DNA of 64,000 nt from Ignelater luminosus. Its lineage: Eukaryota; Arthropoda; Insecta; Coleoptera; Elateridae. The notes below the pieces were generated by a model, which saw only the letters and a list, made by a program, of their open reading frames with translations, did no database searches and was not told the DNA's origin. Shown piece by piece: positions 23,500 through 33,639 of this stretch (the stretch's first letter is position 1; every line of letters begins with the position of its first letter). The stretch covers positions 193,909-257,908 of the forward strand of contig VTPC01090583.1 of assembly GCA_011009095.1 (NCBI GenBank), written 5' to 3'. Both the position numbers and the translations under genes were made by a program.

Positions 23500-23970
23500 T
23501 TGACTTGAGGAGGACGAGGATATGTTAGATGTTCTTGAGCAAGGCTTCAATGCTGATTTTGACAATCAAGACTTAATTTGTAATTTTAAACCGCAGAGGT
23601 CTACTGAAGCAGAGTTGAATACCATAAACACAAGTGTGCATTTTGTTTATTGTACCAATGTGTCAGGTTTGATAAATGCAATGAGTGTGATACAATACCA
23701 CCCAAAGCAGTAGCACTTATTTATAGACAGCTCAAGCTCTGGAATACGTCTTACTACACAATGAGAAAGTACATGGTTCAGCTCCCATTGTGCATTCAGT
23801 ACACTTGAAAAAGATATGGAGATATTGAAAAGATTACGAAGTTATTAAAATACAGTGACCATAATTGAATCATCTGCGTGGATCTTAAAATAACGTACGA
23901 TTTACTCGATTTTCAAGGAGAATACACAAAACGTGCGTGTTCTTTTCTGGCTCTGGGATAATTGGGCTAA
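23500..23970 (+). pseudogene. Cysteine-rich multicopy family, copy 2, middle part (left of LINE insertion)
   Basis: Reads EEDEDMLD then DLICNFKPQRSTEAEL (aligning with DLVRDLNLSKSKAELL of copy 1), FVYCTNVSGLINAM (aligning with YCSDVDGLMETLG), HLFIDSSS, then in a shifted frame EYVLLHNEKVHGSAPIVHSV (aligning with AVLLHNGNALPSVPIACSV), and finally LFWLWDNWAKGKHF-like text corresponding to CFLCEWDSRA. The reading is cut at about 23970, exactly where the minus-strand LINE begins, and resumes at 26445. This copy therefore appears to be one gene interrupted by the LINE. Confidence 0.6.
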
Positions 23971-26430
23971 AGGCAAACACTTCTTAGCTTATGGTCGTCC
24001 ATTGTTTTGTTTTGTGCGATATGTTTCCATTCTAGTCCAGCTACTCTCTTGATATCGTCGCCTCATCGCATTTGGGTGGACCTCTTGTTCTGTATCTGAT
24101 AAACGGTCTCCACTGTTGTACTACTGTGTTCTATCGCTGATTTTTTGTTTTATTGTATGTCCAGCATAGCTCTATTTAAGTTTGGCAACTCTTTCCATTA
24201 TGTCCTACAGTTTTGTTTTGCTTTTTATCAAGGTATTTCTTTTTTTATCGGCCAGTCTTATACCCAACATCAATCTTTCCATAGCCCTCTTGACTCTTAT
24301 AAGTTTTAACATACTTACTTGAGTAAGGGTTCAAGTTAGACACCCATATGTTAGTATTGATCGGATGCGCAGATTAAAGACTCAATATCCATGCAAGTTT
24401 GCCAAATCCTGCCCGCGCTAGCCTTGTACGTCTAATGGGTTCAGCTGTTTTCTTTTCTTTGTCGAGTTTGAGTATTTGCCTTAAATAAATATATTCGCGA
24501 GTTTTCTCTAGCGTGCGACCATTGATGTTTATGTTCCTGTTATCATCTGTGTTTGTAATTGTTTCTGCATTCTGCATGTTTATGTTTAGACAAATGTTTT
24601 CTGATATTGTTGTTAGTTGTAGTTCTTCAAATGTGCTAACTATAAGAACAATGCGGTCAGCAAACCCGAGGTGGTTTAATTAACTTCCGCTTATGTTGAC
24701 TCCGTAGTCTGACCAAGCATCCTCCAGTTCTAATGTAAATAACTTGACGATATTACATTTCCTTGTCAGATTCCTTTTTTAATTGAGATGGGATTTGTTG
24801 TGGACTGTCATAGTTGCAATCTTATACAGAGTATCCGTAAATGCCAATAAACCTTCAGGTAAACATCTTCTTCTATAAGTGCTTATTGCAAATCTGCAAA
24901 AAGAAAATTTCTTCTCAGCTTAGTTTTTCTGTACAAGTAGTCAGAAGTTAACATCTTTAACACTAAATAAACAGAAACCAAAGAATTGAATCCAAATGAA
25001 GCTTTTACCTATTCAACAAATGAATCTGTTGAAACAACACTTACCTTTGATAAAGCACAGAACTGTTAGATTTTTCTTTTTGCAGCTGCTGTTAAAACCT
25101 GAACTTTGACGATTTTATAGTCCATTATCACTGGAATAAAATTGATACTAAATCGTTGATTTCTTTGGTTACTTTATTCGAATAATTTTGTGTTTGCCTG
25201 CAGCAGCGTTGCCAAGTTTAAATTTCTTTTTTGGTTCGTGTGACAAATCTAAGTACGTTGGAACATTTGTGTGTTCCATCTTGGCAGCTTAAGAGGCTGA
25301 GGAAGGCTGCTATTTAAAGGTTTATTGGCATTTAAGGGACACCCTGTATATGTATATGTTTTAGTTGCCTGTATCGAGAGTCAATTCTACAATTATTTAT
25401 GGCCTGCTCTGCGGTCCATTGTTCGATACTGTCGAACGTCTTCCCTTAATTTACGAGAGCAAGAAACAGGAGGAAGTGATATTTGTTGGCTCTTTCTATG
25501 AGAGTTTTCATAGTAAGAAGGAGATCGGATATACTGATATACAAAATTCAGCTTTTTCGACTGACTTGTCTGTATCAAATTGCGTGCGTTAATCTGTTGT
25601 TGATAACTTGGGAATTTCTCTCTCGTGCAAACACTCATTGAACAAGGTTCAGTAGTTCGGCAAGAATACCATCTGGGTCTGGGGCCTTGTTACTTTTCAT
25701 ATCTCTCAAGGTAGTTTCAGTTTCGAATTCTTTTATATCTGGTAATTTTTTAAACCCGACGTTTCCTATTTGTTCCTTTAGATTTTCTTGTGTTAGGTCA
25801 TTTAGATTATTTTTGGAGGTATAGAAGTTTTTATAGAAGCTTACTATTGGTGTGTTCTTTTATGTTGGTTTCTCTCTCTCTTTCTCTCTTCATTCCCTTG
25901 TTGAGATTTGATTTTTATTATTTTTGGGGTACCTAGTATTGGTTTTAGACATTTTAAGCTTCGGTTTCTCTTTATGCTTCTTTCAACTAGAGCTTCGTTT
26001 TTTCTTCTTATAGTTTCTTTAAGTTTTTTCTTAATTGTTTTATTTAGTTCTATATATTTGGCAGTAGCGCGCTTTCGTTCTACTGCTTGTATTTTTTGTT
26101 GTTTCAATAACTTCTGCTTGTTTTTACTTATCTGGTCTTCTTTGGGTTAGATCTTCTTAGCAATTGTATTTCCTGTTTCAATTAAGTCGGTTGTTCATCT
26201 TTCTATTTATGTTGTAATTCTATCTGGGTTGTTTTCCTGTACCAAGCTACATTTTCGATTAGAGGTCCTCTAAATTCCACTCTTTTTAATCTTAGTTTGA
26301 TTGTATCGATTTCTTTTGAATATTCGTTTTCTGTCTACTTCTTTGTTATGTTGATTTTAGCTTTTTTCAGTCTGCTTATCTTGCAGATAATCTCCATATC
26401 TGGTAGTCACTCTACTATCTGTAACCTGTG
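23965..26430 (-). mobile_element. RTE-type non-LTR retrotransposon inserted in a cysteine-rich gene copy
   Basis: Minus-strand text in order: RLKRVEFRGPLIENVAW near 26270; a lysine/arginine-rich linker (INKTIKKK-like) near 26040; FYKNFYTSKN near 25830; NKAPDPDGILAELLN near 25680; then an abrupt junction to KTFDSIEQWTAEQAINNCRI (about 25440-25385). The MITE follows (24827-25346). The RT resumes with VKLFTLELEDAW (about 24750-24715) and LGFADRIVLI near 24670, where FADDIVLI is expected, so a catalytic aspartate is replaced by arginine. NININGRTLEKTREYIYLRQ follows near 24530-24475, and the C-terminal RGPPK...DW box lies near 24085-24035. The element is inactive. Confidence 0.85.
24827..25346. 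mobile_element. 520-bp MITE with ~30-bp terminal inverted repeats and TA target duplication
   Basis: The left end reads CAGAGTATCCGTAAATGCC then AATAAACCTT (24827-24855). The right end, reverse-complemented, reads CAGGGTGTCCCTTAAATGCC then AATAAACCTT (25346 back to about 25317). TA flanks both ends (24825-24826 and 25347-25348), the target choice of Tc1/mariner-type transposases. There is no transposase frame inside, so it would depend on a partner in trans. It splits the RT of the surrounding LINE, so it inserted after the LINE. Confidence 0.85.
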
Positions 26431-26444
26431 AAAGCGGGTAGTAA

Positions 26445-26870
26445 GATTGCTGCCTCAGTACTACACTGAAGTGTTCTACGGGTCGCAAATTAGAACTCTA
26501 ATGAAAGGTTTATCTTTTGTCAACTCAGTGAACAAAACCTAGAAACAGGTATGGAATCAATTCATGAAGGCTGCGAACAATTTTGTAAGAAACAGAAAAA
26601 TCGATAATTACAAAGATCTGGTTGAAACAACACCTAAAAGCTTTCATCGCCTTGTAACGTAAGCATGAGACTTAATTTTCTAGGTAGTCATCTTCTTGAT
26701 AGGTTTCCTGAGAACCTAGAAGTAATTAGCGGTGAATAAGATGAAAGATTTCATCGGCATTTAAAAGTTATGGAAGATCTGTACCAAGAAAGATGCTAAC
26801 TGCCAAGATTTAAGACACAGCAGAAAATGCTGTAAGCAAAAATTTGTTCTCTGAAACCCACTGCCTAAAA
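26445..26870 (+). pseudogene. Cysteine-rich multicopy family, copy 2, C-terminal part (right of LINE insertion)
   Basis: Reads EVFYGSQIRTLMKGL (aligning with EGVFVGLQIRQLM of copy 1), VWNQFMKAANNFVRNRKI followed by DNYKDLVE (aligning with MAWNCFESAIKGFLSNNKAEN), then NFLGSHLLDRFPENLEVISG, DERFHRHLKVMEDLYQ and further decayed text. This is the only place in the window where the family's C-terminus is seen, with its H-x(n)-FPENL and ERFH motifs. Continuity with 23500-23970 across the LINE is inferred from order, strand and lack of overlap. The stretch between CEWDS and EGVF (including PPLHIELGL) is missing, so the insertion was accompanied or followed by a deletion. Confidence 0.6.
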
Positions 26871-26929
26871 TTATTATTAATCTTTCTCCAAAGCACTTTC
26901 TATTCTCAATGAATACTATGTAGATAATA

Positions 26930-28050
26930 ATTGTTTATCTAATTGTTTAGGCAGACCCTTCCAAAATTTTAACCTAGTTGCAGACATAATCCCAGACGAT
27001 TTACGTATTATTAATTTTTTCCTGCTCTCGGTGACACCTCGGCACTCTTGTTTTTAGGACTCAATAAATGATTCTTCAAAATTTGTTTTATAGTTTAAAG
27101 TCCTTGTTCCTCTTACAAATCGAATTTCAACTATGTCAGTGAGATATGGGTGTGGTGTTATCTCGGTAAGTTTGGATTGAGAGGTTTCGTTCGTCCAATT
27201 AAAAAAAATTTTATTTTCATTTTGATTGCTTGTGTGCATGGTGAAGCCTTTTCCACAGCGTCAGCGTAATCACCAAAATCGTGTACCTTATCCTTCTTTG
27301 TCAGGGAGAGCTCGACGTGGTGATGAAATGAATCGACAGGCATAAATGTATGACAAGGTTTGAAATATTTCACCACCAAGGATTCGAGGGCTACATCCTG
27401 CTTAGAACCAGAATCACATTATTGGTATTGTTTACGGGTTGTCTTGTATTTAATGTAGTGTTTGTTCCATTTCTTGCATTCTTCACACTCTAAATTAAAT
27501 TCTGCTGTTTAGGTCCCGTGTGATTTCTATGTTGGCTAAATATCTCACAAGGTCAGCATTTCTCGTCCCTAATTTGGAAAAGATATATAAAGGCTACTCA
27601 CTACTTCTTTGTACAAATAATAGGAAAATACAATATTCAGATTTTTTTTCTCAAAGTCGCCATATAAGAACTGAATGGTGATATTGCTTGGAAGATACCT
27701 CCGCCTAGGTATTCGTTGGTTCGAATGACTCGGTGTGTTTCTATCTATTTTTCTTGTATTGTTTATATTGTTGCTGTTTTGCTTTAGAGTTAATGAAGAT
27801 CTTTCGGTTTTTGTTAAAACATTGCGCAGCACTTTGTCATTAGCTGCATGATATCTTAAGATCTGGAGATAAAGAGAATTGCAAAGATTTTGTCTCACAC
27901 CGTTTTGATCATCGAACATGTGAAGTAAGAATTTTTAGAATTGCGCGAGATGCCACACTAGTATTTTTCCTTTTGGTAAGCGTGCGGGTTGTACTATTTT
28001 AAAGGAAACTCTTTTGGCCCTGTGTATTCATTTACCTACTGGTAATCAAC
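26930..28050 (-). pseudogene. Broken DUF7869-like multicopy arthropod gene
   Basis: On the minus strand, from high to low coordinate: ARLPKGKILVWHLA near 27975, DDQNGVRQNLCNSLYLQIL near 27910-27860, a long basic stretch, FNLECEECKKWNKHYIKYK near 27500-27450, VVKYFKPCHTFMPVDSFHHH (about 27378-27315), ELSLTKKDKVHDFGDYADAV, HPYLTDIVEIRFVRGTR near 27150, KTNFEESF near 27080, and RLKFWKGLPKQ near 26960. The CHTFM-xx-DSFHHH block is the part I associate with DUF7869-type repeated arthropod proteins; this is recollection, not a search. The central catalytic-like segment (usually WLDNC...QNKN) is missing. Stops and shifts occur throughout. The function of the family is unknown. Confidence 0.55.
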
Positions 28051-28054
28051 TGGT

Positions 28055-31000
28055 AATTAATCAGCAGTACTGATGTTACGATGGATATGTCTTGCAATTT
28101 TTTGATAACACTTTTTTCAATATCTGCAAAGAGATTTTAGTGAGTGGCGTTGTTTCGTTTCTTAATATTCCTTTGCTGCAAACTTGTATCATATCTCTTC
28201 CTTTTACACAGCTCACCTTTTTCAGTATAAAAACGCAAATAAAAAAGCTTTATAGCATTTACCAGTACTTCATCAATTGTTTCAGTTATTATTTTGAGAG
28301 TCTGAACGTTGTGATGAGAGGTGCTTTCGAACGAGGGGCTGAAGGTAGTGGCATTGCTGTTTTGTTTTCTATGTTCATGTTGTGGTAAAACAACAAGGAA
28401 AATAAGTACGTTATTTAAAATTTTTATTTCCTTTTTTTGAGTGAATCATATCTTGGTGTTACATCAACTTGTTGTTTTTTTCAGGGCACTAGCAACGCTA
28501 ACGATGCTTGGTGGTCGTAACTCAAACCACAAAGCCGCCATGTTAAATATTTATTTTCAGATACGCCTATTCGTTCTCACAGACTCCGTTATTTTGTAGA
28601 TGCGCCTATTACATTTAGATTCCCTAAGGCCAGTTAATTGAAGTTACGTCTTCTTTTCTTAACAAAATGATAGATCTTGATAGGATATAGTCCTGGGGAC
28701 CATTAACGCGAAAAAAAATAAAAAATTGCGGATAGGCCCTGTAGGCTTAACAGGACAGTATAATTAGTTGATGAAGTAATCCGATGTACCTTACAGCTGG
28801 GTAACCGCGAAAGCCGGACATCGGAAACCTATCTAAATCAAATGTCTGAAACTCTTAGTGAAAACGTATTGTTGCAGAGGGATCGGTAAAGTTATTTTGG
28901 AAAGAATCAATTCATGTACAAAGTTACCTTCTATACTAAAAACTAATATTTACAAGATCTATGTAACATAGGATAGTGACGTCTCTTTTCCTGCTTTAGT
29001 GGTTTTACTTATCTTGTGTTCTGTTTAGCCCTAGAAATTGTTACTTAGAATCATAACGTTCTTGCTGTAACTGCTCAAGATTTACCAGCCTTTGATTTAG
29101 GCTACGTTTTGTGTACACGTTGAGAAACTCTTATAATGTCCTTATTAACTTTCAAAATATTTCTTCATTGTTTATCCCATTCGCGCCAGATATAGTAGAT
29201 AACATTAAGAAATTTAAGCTTATATTTGGAATGAGCCTCTTAACTAACTCAACAAAATAACTTTTAAATTGAATATGAAAAACACAAAAAGAGCGATCTT
29301 TTCCACGTTTTTTCACAAGTATATAGTCTAAATAAATTTTCTAGCATTTTACGAAAGGTCAAGGTCGATCAATATTGTTAAAAACGTGTATTATGTAGTG
29401 GTTCAAGGTCGAAACTCTAAGTAACACCTCGATGGTAAATTCCCACTAAAAGATTAAAAATTTCAGAATGAGCAAAATTGGAGAAAGTTGAGACCCTGCA
29501 TGTTAGCAAATTAGTATAGGCTTAACCAGCTAGGGCCTTGTATTTTATTCATGTTACTGAACATTAATTAAATTTATACTGTTTTTGCTCCTTCAGCAAG
29601 AAGAGAAAGTTTTATCTAAAACAAAAAAGCCTACGCAGAATAACTACGAAAATAAAGAAACCTAAAATATATACTTAGTACGAAATTACATAAAAGGCAA
29701 CAAAAAAAAACATTTCAAAAGAAGATCAAAACAACTAAAAGTGAAAATTGTTAACAAGGCCAAAAGTTTTAAGGTCCTTAGTGTATTGCGTGTGCGTGTG
29801 GCTTGTATGTTATCAATCAAGAGCAAAGCAGTTTTAATGTAGCAGTTCCTAAACTAACTGGTAAATTTATGTAGGTCCTTAAATAAATTACGTGGAACTT
29901 GTATATTGCTTCATGTAGATACTTCCTACAATTTTGATTAACGTTTAATGGATAAATGTATTGGTTTATGCCTGGCTTGTTATTTATTTAATTTTATCAA
30001 TGTCTTGACGTAGAATTTCCTAGTATCATCCAGTAAGTTAAATATTTTATAGTAACTGTATAAAGTCTTGGAAAGTCATTTGGGCTTTCTTTCCACTAAA
30101 CGTCATCTGACAGTTTAGCAATTTTCATTCAAATCTAATTATCTTTGTCTCTAGAAACGTAAGTTAAAATGTAACCACAACATAACATTTTACAACTTTA
30201 AACGTTATATAAATTCTAGACATTTTTACCGTTTTCGTTCTACCTTAAAGTCGAAAACAAATTTTTGCCTTTGGCTTTTTTTTACAAAATGTATTTCTCC
30301 ATATTGCTCTAGGCAAATTTCTCCAGTGTATTAAAGAAAGGTAAATTAAAAATGACGCAATAACAAGATCCTAGAATTTAAATTCGAATGTATTTCTATC
30401 CTTGCTGTGATAAAATTGAATTTTCCTCTGGAATAATAAAATAATTCTCAAGTTTCGGCAATGCATAAATCATTCTGCTAAACCCAAATGATATTTCTAG
30501 TGTAATATTTCGAATTGAATTTGCTTCAAATAGCAGATTTGTCGAACCTCCAATATTTATAAGGATATTTAAGAACCCTTTTTAATAATTAATTATTATG
30601 GACTTGGAATTTTAGTTAAACGCTAGAGCTATAAATATGGCAGAGGTACTACATCCATGCATATGCGCCCACACATAAAATATGAATTGTTTAAATGTGT
30701 TTAATGTCAAATATAGGGAGCGAACTATCATTATTGAATATAAAATTTATTATTATTCAACCTGCAATTACGTAAATATTTAAAATGTGTTCGTGGTTTG
30801 TGAACTGTGATTTCTGTTTGAGTGTTGCGGTTTAATAATCAAATATGTCTTCGAAATGTCGAACAAGAAGTTAGCCATTTCCAGCAAAGTTTATAACTTA
30901 TAAGTTTGTATCTCTCAAAGTTTCATTTTAGTGTCGGAGGTTAGAAACGAACAGAGTGCGAATAACCCAAACATCTACAGATTTCCTCCGAGAGATTTCT

Positions 31001-33190
31001 GTGGTCCCACAGGTTGATGGAAACCGGACAGGATATTCCCAGACAAAACGGTCCCGCAGTTGACAATGTAAAGTAGGGTACAATTGTCCCTGTATGAGGG
31101 AAAATACGAGTTAAGCAGGCAGGGCTATAGAATAGACTGCAATTGCTCTGGATATTACCGAGAATCCTTTTGCGAAAAGGGTTGAACGCTCTTACAAATT
31201 AATGTGAACTGAGGTTAGGCGCTGCCATATTCATGGAAACAAACTCGGCGCATCGATCCTTAAACCGTTCTTGACGCTAATTAGTCAAACCTGTAGACGG
31301 GGTTGCTTTGAAAAGCAATTTTTGGTAGGTACAGAAGACTAACCAAGATTAAAATCTAAACATTTCAAACTTGGCTCAAGAATCTAATTCAGTTAATTTA
31401 CCAACGCTAGGGAAATTCGAGCTGACGAACTCTGCTCTTTTAGCACACGGCGGTCGATACGCGGAGACCCAATACAGCTGAAATGAAATACGAGAGCCAC
31501 GGCAAACTATTTCCATCATTGCTAGCTAAATTTATATTTCGGCATTCGAGCAATATTCTGCTGACGTAAATTCAGTAAAGCTGCATATATTAGCAACCAA
31601 AGTGTAAATATTACTCTTAATATCTACATTTAACTTTAATAGTCCCCATTTATCGATCGAATAATTTATATTCAGAACAAATAATAACCTTTGTGAGAAA
31701 CGGATTTTCTCTTACACGTTTCGTAATTGGTTGCTGAAAAAAATTCATAATAAATTAAATGCCAACTAAAATCATTACGTCCTTCTCAGGTAGTTTGTCG
31801 TATAATATGCGCATATTTTAGGATATACCTACCTACCTTCAAAGCTGCAAAAGCAGTTTAGGAAATAATTTAATTTTAAATAACTTTTCCGCCATAAATA
31901 ATCGCCCGATATAAATACAGATGAAAATTAATTGAAATTTTTCCAACCCTTCCAGTTCATACCACGTGAAAAAGCAACGTTTAGATACACGTATATTGTT
32001 TAAAAATAGCTTCCTGTCAAACTCTTCTCGGTTCTACAACGTTTTACGTAATTAGCGCACATCTGTTAAACTTCATTTAATTAAGCATCCGTTTGATAAA
32101 GCAGATAGGGGTGGGTTTTATTTGCAACGTGTCGTTTGTAGTAGTACCTACATTATATGAATTCAAACAAAAACCGTGTGCAAAAAATCGAATTGTTTTA
32201 TAAACGCACAAATAAGCGAAAATGATCCGGAGGGCAAAAATATTTGGATCGGAACATAATTTCCGATATCAAAAGTGCGCATTCCCTTTGGCAGTTCTAT
32301 TATACATTAAATGGAACACTTAGCAGTGTCTATTCATTCTTTATTGCATAGGTTGAATTCAGGAGTCGGGCAATCGAGGAATACAAAGAAGACAACGTTT
32401 CGTTCAATTACCGTGAAGAGGTCTCTACACAATAGACTAGAATTCGCTTTACTTATTCCTCCACTTTTAACAGGACCTGTCAACAATACCTTATTTGCTA
32501 AGCCATTGTATCATTCGTCTTCCAGCATTTTTTCTGATCACACTAATGCATTTCATCAGATTATATTACATACTATATATATGTATGTGAAAAGGGAGCA
32601 TGGGTCCAACAAACCAAAAGGCATTTCACCTAAACGGAAGCGTTTAAGTGGACAGGCCGTTTTTGAAATTCTTTACCTTTCATAATTTTCCTTTTAACGG
32701 AACGTGATATTGAAAAGAAAACACTCCCATTCAAAATTTATTTTTAGATAGGAAAAAAACTGAACATAGTACTTCACAATATTTTACGCGAACTTATTGA
32801 GAAAGGAAAATAACTGTAAATAATATCAAATTTTCTTTCCTTATTATTTACTTTTCTACGCCGCAATTCCGTTACTGAGAGTTTTTGTAATGTAATTCTA
32901 AAAAATTATCAATTTGAAATTTGAAATATTAGCTGGAAATTGTAAAATATTCACCGCGCAACACTTTCGTTTAATTTATCGCATTTGGAAAAAATAATAT
33001 GACCTACCGTTCACTTAGGATCATGTCGACTGCTATTAAAGTGTCTTAATGGCAAAATTTGTCTGTCATCTCTGAAACTAGAAATCATTAGAAATCAATC
33101 GATGCCATATAGTGACTGTCGTCAGTCTAAGTTGTTATATTGTAAATGCTGCTTACATTACCTCAACAACTAGAAGATATCTTTAGCTGT
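28055..33190. other. Long region without a recognised gene or transposon
   Basis: Five kb of mostly AT-rich DNA with no transposon text recognised, unlike its surroundings. About 30950-31500 is richer in GC and CpG. A 37-codon stretch at 31072-31182 (+) contains DCNCSGYYRESFCEKG, which resembles the end of an EGF module but is preceded and followed by stops. A 124-codon ATG frame at 32311-32685 (+) is listed separately. Confidence 0.4.
32311..32685 (+). other. Orphan open reading frame, 124 codons
   Basis: ATG-started frame beginning MEHLAVSIHSLLHRL and ending near SPKRKRLSGQAVFEILYLS. No signal peptide, membrane segment or family match was recognised. In DNA of this composition a frame of this length can occur by chance, and no splice or promoter context supports it. 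Confidence 0.15.
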
Positions 33191-33194
33191 CTGC

Positions 33195-33630
33195 ATCATG
33201 ATTTAACAGTGCAATCTTGATTGTAGAGTTCGAGTTGAAAACAATCACTAAACTCCTCATATTTGTTGTGATGTTCAAGTAACTTAGAAGACCAACTACA
33301 AAATTGATTTCACTGAAGGTTGTTTATTGTAGAGAAGGAAAAAGATCGCAGCAGCGACTGCTGCTTCTGCTTGACTAATAGCAAGGATTGTTCTGTAAAA
33401 CCAAAACCTGCTATTCAGAATCTGAATATAGCCAGTTTCTCATTAAGGGGCTTTCCATCCAAGTTCTTACATGAATATAACATCAAAGGAATACTTCTAG
33501 GCAACTAGAGTGTAGTTAAAACCAATTCAGTTTGCGACAATTAAGGTTTTTGCACCAGCAACATCAACATAGAGACTTATAGTCAAACAGGAAATTAACA
33601 ACCTGCTTAGGAATTTGATCCTTATACCTA
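33195..33630 (+). pseudogene. Cysteine-rich multicopy family, copy 3, N-terminal fragment
   Basis: Reads TPHICCDV near 33255 (aligning with AQHICCVCC of copy 1), EKEKDRSSDCCFCLTNSK (about 33335-33390, aligning with REQKDHLSDCYFCITKT), a short nonmatching part, and IVKQEINNLLRNLIL (about 33580-33625, aligning with LITQAQLTNLVRDLNL). Frames differ between pieces and stops intervene. Orientation is + like the other copies. It is much shorter than copy 1 and lacks the middle and C-terminus. Confidence 0.55.
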
Positions 33631-33639
33631 CTCTTACCT

